This document shows, one piece after another, positions 10,349 to 18,937 of a DNA stretch of 38,591 nucleotides (position 1 is its first letter; each line of letters starts with the position of its first letter). Under the pieces are notes generated by a model. That model did no database searches and had not been told where the DNA came from. It worked only from the letters and a program-made list of their open reading frames with translations. Source of the stretch: Candidatus Bipolaricaulota bacterium (GTDB lineage: Bacteria; Bipolaricaulota; Bipolaricaulia; UBA7950; UBA9294). A program made the position numbers and the translations under genes. Location of the stretch: the NCBI GenBank assembly GCA_023132915.1, contig JAGLXM010000188.1, positions 1 to 38,591 on the forward strand. The letters are read 5' to 3'.

Positions 10349-11308
10349 CTAGGGCAAGGGCTCGATGCGGATTGTGCCGTTCGAAGTGCGAAGCGACATT
10401 GCGGCTTCAGCCGGGGGGTTTAGCACTGCATCCCAGTGATCGCCCTCCGTATCGCCGACCAAGGGCAGAGACGAGCGGATGCCTCCATCCTTTACGTCAA
10501 CTTCGAAGGAGACCGATGCGTCGGTGTGAATCCGCACCGTGATCGAGCCATTGCTTGTATGTAAGGTGTTGCCTTGGCCGACAGGGCGTCCTTCGTAGCG
10601 AATGCTTCCATTGCTTGTGTCCGCGTTCACCTCGCCGTCGATCTTCTCAAGATCGATGCTTCCGTTCGACGTGTTGGCCCGGACGTTTCCGACGATTCCC
10701 TCAAGATCGATACGTCCATTGCTAGTGTCAGCGCGGATATCGCCGGTGATTTCCCACATCTCGATCTCGCCGTTGCTCGTGTCTGCGATGACGTTGCCTG
10801 TCACACCCAGTACCGTGATCGCACCGTTTGAGGTGTCGAGATCCAGACGCCCAGAAACCGCTTCGATGGTAATTGCGCCGTTCGACGTCTCTGCGTCGAC
10901 TCGCGTCGTCACGGGAACCGTCACCTCGAAGCTAACGCCGCTGTATCGGCGCACATCCTTTTCCTGTTCCGAGGCTTGATACCGTAGGCGAACGGTCTTG
11001 ACGTCTTGTGTTACGTGATAGACGATCTCGTCCAGCCGCTCTTCCGCTTCCTCGAGAGTGTTTCCGCGGGTGCGAAGCGTTGCCACGACGTGCACCTCCT
11101 GCGCGCCCTCGACACCGCGAACGATGATCTCGCCATTCGAGGTGTCCGCGTCGATCACGGCAGAGTCGCCGACAGAAAACATCGCTTCTTCCGAGCGTGT
11201 GGCTTCAACTTTGGGCCACTGCTCCCCTTCCTCGTCACAGCCGACGAGCATCAAGAGCGCCACTGCGATGACCAACCCGATGACAACTTGGATCAACGTT
11301 TTGTTCAT
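10349..11308 (-). CDS. DUF4097-type beta-helix lipoprotein with tandem TSNG repeats
   Basis: Lipobox-like MLVGCD; eight or more (D/E/N)TSNGxI repeats. Confidence 0.8.
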   Translation of the reverse strand: MNKTLIQVVIGLVIAVALLMLVGCDEEGEQWPKVEATRSEEAMFSVGDSAVIDADTSNGEIIVRGVEGAQEVHVVATLRTRGNTLEEAEERLDEIVYHVTQDVKTVRLRYQASEQEKDVRRYSGVSFEVTVPVTTRVDAETSNGAITIEAVSGRLDLDTSNGAITVLGVTGNVIADTSNGEIEMWEITGDIRADTSNGRIDLEGIVGNVRANTSNGSIDLEKIDGEVNADTSNGSIRYEGRPVGQGNTLHTSNGSITVRIHTDASVSFEVDVKDGGIRSSLPLVGDTEGDHWDAVLNPPAEAAMSLRTSNGTIRIEPLP

Positions 11309-11326
11309 TTCGACCTCCTTAACGTC

Positions 11327-11488
11327 TCACCACGTGCCGGCGATGATCTGCCAGGCGAGTGCTCCAACGAACACGCACGCCACGCCGCGGGTGGTGAAGC
11401 TCCTCGTACCAGTCCACAACCGATAGGCAAAGTATCCTAAAAGCGCCAGAACCAACAACCTAAGAACGATCAAAAACGCCTGTGTCAT
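11327..11488 (-). CDS. Small 53-aa two-TM protein of the ABC operon
   Basis: MTQAFLIVLRLLVLALLGYFAYRLW...VFVGALAWQIIAGTW; lies between permease and DUF4097 genes. Confidence 0.5.
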   Translation of the reverse strand: MTQAFLIVLRLLVLALLGYFAYRLWTGTRSFTTRGVACVFVGALAWQIIAGTW

Positions 11489-12261
11489 CCCTCCACCTCC
11501 TGCCAGATACGACCGGCGATGACAAGCATGATTGCACTCAGAATCAGCATCCCCCACAACGGTTCCTGTGGTACCAAGGCGCCCTGCGTGGTGATCATGA
11601 TCTCGGTCTCGATCTCGACCTCGTCTATAAGCTGAGTGAACCCGCCGAACATTGGCCACGCGGGAAGCCAGTAGGAGAGTCTGACGATTCCATCCCCGAT
11701 CCAGCGGAAGAGGAAGGGCGTTCCTGCGACCATCACGATCCCTGGGATCCAGTTCGGCCCGGAGAGGCGATAGGCGCTTGAAAACACCATCAGAAGAAGC
11801 GTCCAGGCGAGGAACGGCACCAGGATCACGCCGATCCCGTAAAACGGCCCTGCTAGCAGGAGCTGCAAGATGCTTCCCACATCGGGATCGATTCCAGCCC
11901 GGCGGGCGACCCACCACAAGAGCCCGCCGATGATCACGTAGTAGACGATCCCCACGCCGAGCGCGAAAAGAAAACGAGCGAGGACGTGCAAGTACCCAGA
12001 TGGTGGGGTTAAAAGCAGAATCTGATACTGCCCGCGTCGCGTTTCCCCGCGAATGCGGCCGATCATGAAGCAGAGCACGATGACGCCTACGAGCGCCGCA
12101 ATCCCCACGATCGCCACCCGGATCCCCGCACGTTCTCCGACATCGGTCACTGTGACCTGGTTTAATCCCCAGAACCAGAACAAAAGTGACCCTAAAAGCG
12201 CTGCCGCCCACACGCGGCTTCGCCGGTATTCCAGCCATAAAAGTGTCGCAAAGCCTTTCAT
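11485..12261 (-). CDS. ABC transporter permease
   Basis: Six or so TM segments; overlaps the ATPase gene stop. Confidence 0.75.
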   Translation of the reverse strand: MKGFATLLWLEYRRSRVWAAALLGSLLFWFWGLNQVTVTDVGERAGIRVAIVGIAALVGVIVLCFMIGRIRGETRRGQYQILLLTPPSGYLHVLARFLFALGVGIVYYVIIGGLLWWVARRAGIDPDVGSILQLLLAGPFYGIGVILVPFLAWTLLLMVFSSAYRLSGPNWIPGIVMVAGTPFLFRWIGDGIVRLSYWLPAWPMFGGFTQLIDEVEIETEIMITTQGALVPQEPLWGMLILSAIMLVIAGRIWQEVEG

Positions 12262-12938
12262 CCCAGCACCTCCCTGAAGGTCGAGACCACGCTCTTTCCC
12301 TCCTCGCGAAGCGCCTCGGCCCTTGTGTCCAGGGCAACGCGGCCCTCTTTCAGTAAGACCACCCGCTCAAACAGGCCCTCGGCTTCCGCAACCTCGTGAG
12401 TGGAGAGGACGATCGTCGCGCCCGTTCGCCACTCGCGCACGAGCGACTTTAAGATCCGCTCGCGGGAGATAAGGTCAATCCCGGCCAGTGGCTCATCGAG
12501 CAGATAAAGCTTTACGTCGCGGGAAAGCGCCATCGCCAGACGCAAACGTCCCCGCTCGCCTCTGGACATCGCCTTGGTCTTGCGCCGTGGAACCTTCAGG
12601 AAATCGAGTAGCTCATGATACCGCTCTGGCTGAAAGTCCTTATACAGTCCGGCCATGAACCGCTCGCCATCGTGTGGCGTCATCCAGGCGTAGAGCGCAT
12701 CGGTCTCACCCAGGTAAACGAGCTTAGCGCGATTTGCCCGCGGCGGGCCGCCGAGGACCGTGATCTCCCCCTTTGTGGGAAAGAGCAAGCCGGCCATCAG
12801 TTTCAGCATCGTCGTCTTCCCGCTTCCATTTAGGCCCAGCACACCCAGGACCTGACCTTCGTCGATATCGAGCGTGAGGTCGCGCACGCCCTCGGTCTTC
12901 ACGTAGCGTTTGGTCACCTCACGAAGTTGTGCCAACAT
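12258..12938 (-). CDS. ABC transporter ATP-binding protein
   Basis: GLNGSGKTTMLKLMAGL, SRGERGRLRLAMALS, LYLLDEPLAGID. Confidence 0.93.
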   Translation of the reverse strand: MLAQLREVTKRYVKTEGVRDLTLDIDEGQVLGVLGLNGSGKTTMLKLMAGLLFPTKGEITVLGGPPRANRAKLVYLGETDALYAWMTPHDGERFMAGLYKDFQPERYHELLDFLKVPRRKTKAMSRGERGRLRLAMALSRDVKLYLLDEPLAGIDLISRERILKSLVREWRTGATIVLSTHEVAEAEGLFERVVLLKEGRVALDTRAEALREEGKSVVSTFREVLG

Positions 12939-13305
12939 CGAGTACCTCCTTCAACATGCTTATTGCTTCTTCTTGTGAGACATCAAGCGCTCGCACCTCT
13001 GCCGCGTAGCGCTGCGCCGCCTTTTTCAACATCTCCTTCTTCGTCATCTGCACCGGTGCATCAAGCCGGATAAACGTTCCCAACCCGCGCCGCGTCTCGA
13101 TTATGCCTTCGAACTCCAACCTAGAATATGCGTGCACCACCGTATTCGGATTCACCCCCAAGACTTGCGCCAACTCTCGTGCCGAGGGCAGCTTATCGCC
13201 CGGCCTCAAGTCTTCCCGCGCGATCAGTCGCCGCACGTTCTGCCCGATCTGTACGTAGATCGGCCCAGCCTCCATGTCGATCGTCCACGACAATTTTCCT
13301 TGCAT
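12919..13305 (-). CDS. GntR family transcriptional regulator (YtrA-like)
   Basis: PIYVQIGQNVRRLIAREDLRPGDKLPSARELAQVLGVNPNTVVHAYSRLE. Confidence 0.9.
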   Translation of the reverse strand: MQGKLSWTIDMEAGPIYVQIGQNVRRLIAREDLRPGDKLPSARELAQVLGVNPNTVVHAYSRLEFEGIIETRRGLGTFIRLDAPVQMTKKEMLKKAAQRYAAEVRALDVSQEEAISMLKEVLDVGTTS

Positions 13306-13312
13306 GGTGCAC

Positions 13313-13342
13313 TAGTATACTAAGACACTAGAGAGATGTCAA
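13313..13342 (-). promoter_or_regulatory. Sigma70-type promoter of the GntR-ABC operon, leaderless geometry, with palindrome TAGTATACTA over the -10
   Basis: Minus strand TTGACA-N17-TATACT; 8 nt between -10 and ATG; perfect 10-bp palindrome 13313-13322. Confidence 0.75.
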
Positions 13343-13481
13343 GTGGAAGGTCAAAGTTCCAGAAAGTCACGTTAGAAGTGCGTTCTATCCCTGTGTATCA
13401 TTGCGGCGTCGAGGAGATCTCATGCACCGAGCGCGATCGTGTGGTCAACTGGTTATTGAAGAAGTTTCCTGGCGGCTAGAG

Positions 13482-13541
13482 TTGACAGTAGCTACTTGTG
13501 GATATATTATATTGCAGAGTTGCACGATAATCATTGTCGTT
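13482..13541 (+). promoter_or_regulatory. Pc-like promoter and attI-like site at the left end of the cassette array
   Basis: TTGACA-N17-TATTAT (13482-13510) overlapping TATTATATTGCAGAGTTGCACGATAATCATTGTCGTT, homologous by eye to the other attI-like cores. Confidence 0.6.
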
Positions 13542-13564
13542 CGGCTGAATTAGGATGGCTTTAT

Positions 13565-14200
13565 ATGCCCGCAAAGCACAGAGATAAACAAGATGATATA
13601 CCTTGCATTCTTCGACATCTGATCAAATGGAGGCCGCTATACGAATTAGCTGTAGTTGTAAGTGCAGTCGTTGCTATAGTTTTTGGTGGTATATCCATCA
13701 GTCAAACTCAGAAAGCACTTGATGTCGTAATAAGCTCTCTTTCCCTTTCAAACAAATCGGTAGAGATGCAAGAAAAGGAATTTTCGCTACGCAACCGCCC
13801 TCTAATAGTAATAGGAAGCCATCAGCTTGATGGTCCAGCTGGAGATTCGACTGGCAATAAATTCCCTCGATCTGTTAAGGTTCACTTGGTGAACATTTCA
13901 GATATACCTGCAACTCAAGTACAAGGCACTTTTGAGGTCAAGCTGAACGGGAATACTATTGGGATATCGAGCCTTTCACCTACTGCAGTTACCAAAAATA
14001 CTACGAGGACACTTGCCTTGGGTTTGACCGATGATCTTTACAGAGAGGCCCTAAACCCAGCTAACAATTTCGAAACAACTGTTGAGCTTACATATTCTGG
14101 AATGCTTGGTGAAAAATCTGATCATTACATGACAAGAGTTATTGTTTATTGGTCATCTCAGGATAACCATTTCATAAGCAGGGAAACTTTATACAAATGA
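13565..14200 (+). CDS. Cassette-encoded membrane-anchored protein of unknown function
   Basis: ORF in register with the cassette junction; TM segment LAVVVSAVVAIVFGGISI. Confidence 0.6.
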   Translation: MPAKHRDKQDDIPCILRHLIKWRPLYELAVVVSAVVAIVFGGISISQTQKALDVVISSLSLSNKSVEMQEKEFSLRNRPLIVIGSHQLDGPAGDSTGNKFPRSVKVHLVNISDIPATQVQGTFEVKLNGNTIGISSLSPTAVTKNTTRTLALGLTDDLYREALNPANNFETTVELTYSGMLGEKSDHYMTRVIVYWSSQDNHFISRETLYK

Positions 14201-14228
14201 ATCATTTGAATCATGAATAGCTGGCTTC

Positions 14229-14386
14229 ACCGAACAAATAAATACAGCGGACGCAAAAAGACGCGCCGCGGATTTCAATCCGCTTGCTGTCCGGTGCGAA
14301 GCGCCTCCCAACAACGGATCCAGCGGACGGAGTCCGTTGCGAGCAAGCTCGCGCTCCGTCCACCGCTGATCCGCGGCTCGTTGGCA
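14229..14386 (+). repeat. Composite attC region; inner complete attC at 14306-14386
   Basis: TCCCAAC AACGGATCCAGCGG...CCGCTGATCC...GTTGGCA with central hairpin; outer ACCGAAC at 14229. Confidence 0.65.
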
Positions 14387-14397
14387 GGAAGGGAAAA

Positions 14398-15141
14398 ATG
14401 GACGTTGAATCCTATTTTCGGTCTTTAACCACCGAGCTTGAGTCACTTAAGGATAGAGTTAGAAATTTTATTCATGGGGCGCATTGGTTGACCGATGGCG
14501 AGTGGAAAGAAAGCGTGCTTCGATCAATTCTCGCACGAAAACTTCCTGACACAGTAAAGATCGGTAGAGGGTTTGTACTTACTCAGGATGGCGCATCTAG
14601 CCAGTGCGATATCCTCCTCTACAAGGCGAGTGCACCCATTTTGTTTAAGGAAAGTGACCTTGTGTTTCTCACACCAGATGCAGTTCTCGGCATAATCGAA
14701 GTGAAATCCCGAACAGATAGAAGGACTCTTGAGGCTGCCCTCGACAAGTTTTCACAAATAGGCCGTAAGCTGAGGCGACACAAAGAGCATTGTTTTTTCG
14801 GTCTATTCTCTTATGAATCCGCAATAAATCAAGACCGCGTGGTTCTCGAAACACTATGCAATAAATGTGATCATGAAACCAAAATAGTAGATTTAATCAA
14901 TTTGGGTTGCTCCACATTTGTAAGATGGTGGAAATTTAGCCCCGGTGATGGCATTGCACATTATGAAAGGTGGCATTCCTATAGTCTTGAGAATATGTCT
15001 GCAGGTTACTTTATTGCCAATGTAATAGATTTTGTGAGCCCAGATTCTGTAAGAAGCAACAGCTGGCTGTGGTTTCCGGAGGCAGGCAAAGAATCAAAAA
15101 AGACTGGAGATATAGCCTTTGGACATGCTCTTAACCATTAG
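14398..15141 (+). CDS. DUF6602-like putative nuclease-fold protein
   Basis: SILARKLPDTVKIGRGFVLTQDGASSQCDILLYKASAPILF...DAVLGIIEVKSRTD. Confidence 0.6.
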   Translation: MDVESYFRSLTTELESLKDRVRNFIHGAHWLTDGEWKESVLRSILARKLPDTVKIGRGFVLTQDGASSQCDILLYKASAPILFKESDLVFLTPDAVLGIIEVKSRTDRRTLEAALDKFSQIGRKLRRHKEHCFFGLFSYESAINQDRVVLETLCNKCDHETKIVDLINLGCSTFVRWWKFSPGDGIAHYERWHSYSLENMSAGYFIANVIDFVSPDSVRSNSWLWFPEAGKESKKTGDIAFGHALNH

Positions 15142-15143
15142 CC

Positions 15144-15280
15144 TGCCAACAACCGCATTCACAAGGATGTACGTTCCGCTGCCGCTCCATCGAGCCGCGG
15201 ATTTCAATCCGCTTGCTGTCCGGCGCGAAGCGCCGTCCATCAACGGAGTCCGTCCATCGCTGATCCGCGGCTCGTTAGGC
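15144..15280 (+). repeat. attC-like site between cassettes 2 and 3
   Basis: TGCCAAC ... GTTAGGC; CCTGCCAAC is the reverse complement of the cassette 2 start GTTGGCAGG. Confidence 0.65.
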
Positions 15281-15302
15281 AGCATACCAAAAGGGGGCAA
15301 AT

Positions 15303-16514
15303 ATGTATGTTCTTGACCTCCTCAAGAGTTTGAAATCAAACCAGCCCAAGGCAACGGATGTTGTTGCATTCGAATACAGACTCCTCTGCAGTGGGGCATT
15401 ATATAACGCACGGGTCATAACAACCGATTGGCGCAAGAGTGACGCAACTAGGCTCCTGTTCGGAAAACCCTTTGCGCTGAGTGTGTGTAGTCATCCTTTT
15501 GACGACTACCCCCAAGAGTTGTCCCTCAGATTCCAGGCCGCCCTCGTAACAGAGACCCGCGGTAATATGGAGGCTATATTCTATCCCGATGAAGAGATTG
15601 CCCGTGACATTGCTGCGATTCTTAGTCTTCTGCTGAGGCGTCTCATCACAGTAGCGGCTAAGGTCCGCGAGATCCATCCAAGACAATACGAGCAAGAGCC
15701 AGACTTCCTGCTTGATAGCGCAATAGATTTTGTAAACAGACTTACACGTATCTATTGGGAGCGTAAGCCAGCTACAGTCATCTACGGTAGGGAGGGTATT
15801 AGTGAAATTATCGACCACAACCCACCTCCCCAGGGTGTGGTCCCCGACGATCTGAGCAACCTACTAACTGGACTAGCCTCGTCTCAATTATCGGAGTCCT
15901 TGATCCTGAGCGCCCGTCTGTACTCCCAAGCCCTACGCCAAATTGAACACGAGGCAGAACTTGCCTATCAATCACTTATCTCGTGTGTTGAGACATTGGC
16001 GAACGAAGCGCTCTGCGACTACAATCCTGGAAAAGCTGATATGGTCGAGAGCAAGAAATCAGTATTCGAAATGGCAACACAACTAGGGCTGGAACGAGAC
16101 AAAGCCGAAGAGCTTGCCATAAAAGCTTGCTCGGACAATCCATGGTCTTCTAGGAAGTTCACAAAGTTTTTGATGGACAACGCCGGAGAAGACATATGGA
16201 AGAAGGATGACCTATTTCGTCTCGACGAGTTGTTCTGGCCCAAACGGGAAGAATTTGAAAGCACTATTAAATCTATCTACGGAGTTCGGTCAGGAGCGAC
16301 TCACCGAGGCCGCCCCTACCCTAGTAGCATTGCTTTTGGGATCGGTCCAACTGTGCCTTACGATGTCTTTCGCGACCTGAATCTTGGATTGCCTAACACT
16401 CCGATCACTCCAATTCCACCTGTTGTCTGGTTTGAACGGCTGGTGAACTCCGCAGTCAACAACTTCATCAGAGGCATCGCGGCAAACGAAACCATAGAGG
16501 AAGAAAGAGGTTAA
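15303..16514 (+). CDS. HEPN-domain-like protein (ApeA-like C-terminus)
   Basis: C-terminal IYGVRSGATHRGRPYP with an RX4H motif typical of HEPN RNases. Confidence 0.5.
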   Translation: MYVLDLLKSLKSNQPKATDVVAFEYRLLCSGALYNARVITTDWRKSDATRLLFGKPFALSVCSHPFDDYPQELSLRFQAALVTETRGNMEAIFYPDEEIARDIAAILSLLLRRLITVAAKVREIHPRQYEQEPDFLLDSAIDFVNRLTRIYWERKPATVIYGREGISEIIDHNPPPQGVVPDDLSNLLTGLASSQLSESLILSARLYSQALRQIEHEAELAYQSLISCVETLANEALCDYNPGKADMVESKKSVFEMATQLGLERDKAEELAIKACSDNPWSSRKFTKFLMDNAGEDIWKKDDLFRLDELFWPKREEFESTIKSIYGVRSGATHRGRPYPSSIAFGIGPTVPYDVFRDLNLGLPNTPITPIPPVVWFERLVNSAVNNFIRGIAANETIEEERG

Positions 16515-16553
16515 CCACTGACAACGGACATAATATGAAAAGACGTATCACTT

Positions 16554-16668
16554 GCCTAACAATTCAATACACCAGACCGCAAACAGCGCCTTGCGGGGCA
16601 TTTGGTTGTGCACCGATTCACGGGCTGGGGTATTCGAGGGGTGGTGGGTCACGAGGGGTGGTGGGTCA
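16554..16668 (+). repeat. attC 5' half (GCCTAACAATTCAATACACCAGACCGC...) followed by a 17-bp tandem duplication, interrupted by repeat unit U1
   Basis: GCCTAAC complementary to cassette start GTTAGGC at 15274; CGAGGGGTGGTGGGTCA twice at 16635-16651 and 16652-16668. Confidence 0.55.
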
Positions 16669-17081
16669 GACCTTTATTTTTGGTGTTTTGTGATGGGCTG
16701 AGGAACCGGGGTCCAAGACCGTTTTCAGCATCTTTCTCTTTCAAAGGTTTCTTTCGACACCAAGCTGTACGCACGTGAGGCATGAATCCACATTAGCGGC
16801 AAGTATCTCGTTAATGTGAGTCCAGCGTCCAGCCTTGTCGTGATGGAAGCGGAGGAACCGCTCGATCCAGCGGGTACTAGCCTCCTCTGTTCAGGGCGAC
16901 TACTGCGTCGCTCGGCAGGCCGATGGACTTGGTCGAACAACTTTATGGGTGTATGGTGGCGTGCACGAATAGCAATGTCAATATGAGGAGATGGAAAGCA
17001 GGTTAGAATGGTCGGGAACGGAAGTAGCGGCGAACGGTGCTCGTCGGCGCTATGGTGCAGATTTGCACACTAATCATTGTT
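16663..17081. repeat. Repeat unit U1: delta-intI 5' end (minus) plus attI-like site (17051-17081)
   Basis: Near-identical by eye to 18066-18485; minus-strand residues TRWIERFLRFHHDKAGRWTHINEILAANVDSCLTC. Confidence 0.75.
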
Positions 17082-17096
17082 CGAAAGGAGGAGAAG

Positions 17097-17390
17097 ATGG
17101 CAAGACGACGCGGAAGTAACCAAGATGGACGGAAGTTTGACGATGAGCGTGTCCAGGAGGTCTGGGACCGCGGAGCCACGATCCGCGGGAAGGACGCGGA
17201 CCTCTACCGCAAAGACGCAGCCGGTAACGAGATCTACCGACACTCGTACGGGAAGCAGTCCGACATGGGATGGGAAGTTGACCACAAGAAACCGGTCGAC
17301 GCGGGCGGAACAGACAACCTCCGCAACCTGCAGCCGCTCCAGACAGAAGAGAACAGGGAGAAGGGCAAGCAGTACCCCTGGAAACCGTAG
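17097..17390 (+). CDS. Small HNH endonuclease-like protein
   Basis: GWEVDHKKPVDAGGTDNLRNLQPLQTEENREKG; AGGAGG upstream of ATG. Confidence 0.75.
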   Translation: MARRRGSNQDGRKFDDERVQEVWDRGATIRGKDADLYRKDAAGNEIYRHSYGKQSDMGWEVDHKKPVDAGGTDNLRNLQPLQTEENREKGKQYPWKP

Positions 17391-17395
17391 TGGTT

Positions 17396-17473
17396 TTCGA
17401 ACAACCGGATCGAACGCGACTCCGGTAAGGCCGCGGCCGGCCTCACCGGAGCGGTTCATCCGGGACGTTGGAC
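17396..17473 (+). repeat. Complete attC site (78 bp)
   Basis: TTCGAACAACCGGATCGAAC...GGTTCATCCGG GACGTTGGAC with central hairpin CTCCGG..CCGGAG. Confidence 0.75.
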
Positions 17474-17498
17474 GGCGGGGAGAGCCATCTAGAACTGG

Positions 17499-17987
17499 TT
17501 GGTCTGGGGGTACTACATGCAGGCACAGTCCGGTTTCGAGCCGTGGTGGGCAGCGCTCACCATATGGGGAGTGGTGAATGCCGTAAATCTGCTGCAGGCG
17601 GTGGGCTTCCTCTCGCGGGTGCCCACCGGAAGCATGACGGTCAATCACCTTCTCGGTCGCGTGATGATTGCCCTCGCGATCCCATCGACAGGCGCCCTCG
17701 TCGCCTTCGTTCGTGCGCGCGCCAGTTGGCTGCACTGGGTCGGCCCAGTCGTCTACCTGGCGTTCGTGGCGTTCATGGTCGGCGTGGAGTACGTGTGGCG
17801 GGTCGAGTTCCGCTCGCCCATGCGCTACGAGATCCTCGTGCCGTATCTCGTCCTCTTCTTTGGCTCGATCGTACTGATGGGGCTACCCATGTTCCGCCTG
17901 AACCGGCAGCTTTGGCTCGTCACCGTGGCGACCGCGGTTCTGTTGTTGGGGGCGATGGGTGTTGCGATGCGCAAGGGTGTAGGGTGA
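17499..17987 (+). CDS. Cassette-encoded multi-TM membrane protein
   Basis: Several hydrophobic helices; lies inside a cassette with 14-nt complementary ends. Confidence 0.6.
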   Translation: MVWGYYMQAQSGFEPWWAALTIWGVVNAVNLLQAVGFLSRVPTGSMTVNHLLGRVMIALAIPSTGALVAFVRARASWLHWVGPVVYLAFVAFMVGVEYVWRVEFRSPMRYEILVPYLVLFFGSIVLMGLPMFRLNRQLWLVTVATAVLLLGAMGVAMRKGVG

Positions 17988-18065
17988 GGGATTGGACCAC
18001 GGTTGCGGCAACGGAACCCTTGGACTGCTTGTGCCACGGATCCCCGCCGTCCAACCAGTAGTGGT

Positions 18066-18485
18066 AGGGGTCAGACCTTGATTTTTGGTGTTTTGTGATG
18101 AGCTGAGGAACCGGGGTCCAAGACCGTTTCCAGCATCTTTCTCTTTCAAAGGTTTCTTTCGACACCAAGCTGTACGCACGTGAGGCATGAATCCACATTA
18201 GCGGCATCCATTTCCTCAGGGTGAGTCCAGCGTCCAGCCTTGTCGTGATGGAATCGGAGGAACCGCTCGATCCAGCGGGTACTAGCCTCCTCTGTTCAGG
18301 GCGACTACTGCGTCGCTCGGCAGGCCGATGGACTTGGTCGAACAACTTTATGGGTGTATGGTGGCGTGCACGAATAGCAATATCAATATGAGGAGAGGAA
18401 GGCAGGTTAGAATGGTCGGGAACGGAAGTAGCGGCGAACGGCGTCCGTCGACGCTATGGTGCAGATTCGCACACTAATCATTGTT
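18066..18485. repeat. Repeat unit U2: delta-intI 5' end (minus) plus attI-like site (18455-18485)
   Basis: Near-identical by eye to U1; directly precedes the TauE cassette. Confidence 0.75.
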
Positions 18486-18504
18486 AGCTTAAAAGGAGTA
18501 TAAA

Positions 18505-18873
18505 ATGACATTATTGATTCTGATTGGAGCAATAGCTGGTCTAGTTATGGGAGCCGTGGGTGTTGGAGGTGGAGCAATCATAATTTTTTGTCTATCAGCT
18601 TTTGCTAAGTTTCCTCAAAAAATTGCACAGGGGACAACCTTGTTTATAGTTGCTGCACCGATTAGCCTCTTGGCGGCAATGCGTTACTATAAACAAGATT
18701 ACGTTGACGTTAAGGCTGGTTTTATAGTTATGGCCAGTTTTCTCCTTTTTAGTTTCATTGGCGCTCATATCGCTATTCATCTACCAAGCAGCATGTTAAA
18801 GATTCTCTTGGGGATAATGCTTTTGTTGATGGGAACAAAACTTATATTTTCTGGCTGGGCAGCAATAAGCTAA
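18505..18873 (+). CDS. TauE/SafE-family (TSUP) permease, half-size
   Basis: GLVMGAVGVGGGAIIIF and IGAHIAIHLPSSMLKILLGIMLLLMG; AAAGGAG upstream of ATG. Confidence 0.75.
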   Translation: MTLLILIGAIAGLVMGAVGVGGGAIIIFCLSAFAKFPQKIAQGTTLFIVAAPISLLAAMRYYKQDYVDVKAGFIVMASFLLFSFIGAHIAIHLPSSMLKILLGIMLLLMGTKLIFSGWAAIS

Positions 18874-18937
18874 CAAGGCGCTCCACCTGACCGCTATACC
18901 GCTGCGCTCCAGTGCCGCCGGTGAGCTTTGAACCAAA

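Noticed and set aside
10550-11150. Short regularly spaced repeats resembling a CRISPR-like array
   Set aside because: They are the in-frame codons of the TSNG beta-helix repeats; no conserved non-coding repeats or unique spacers of CRISPR size.
11327-12337. 336-aa minus-strand ORF overlapping the ABC permease in another frame
   Set aside because: Arg-rich, compositionally biased reading in the wrong frame. Only its last 53 codons (MTQAFLIVL...) look like a real small gene.
13343-13480. Possible peptide VTLEVRSIPVYHCGVEEISCTERDRVVNWLLKKFPGG before the array
   Set aside because: Short, no start codon with a ribosome binding site and no family recognised. Could be a gene remnant, but not supportable.
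17070-17735. 221-aa minus-strand ORF across the HNH cassette and attC
   Set aside because: Spans a cassette boundary with no domain signal. The plus strand has the HNH gene with a ribosome binding site.
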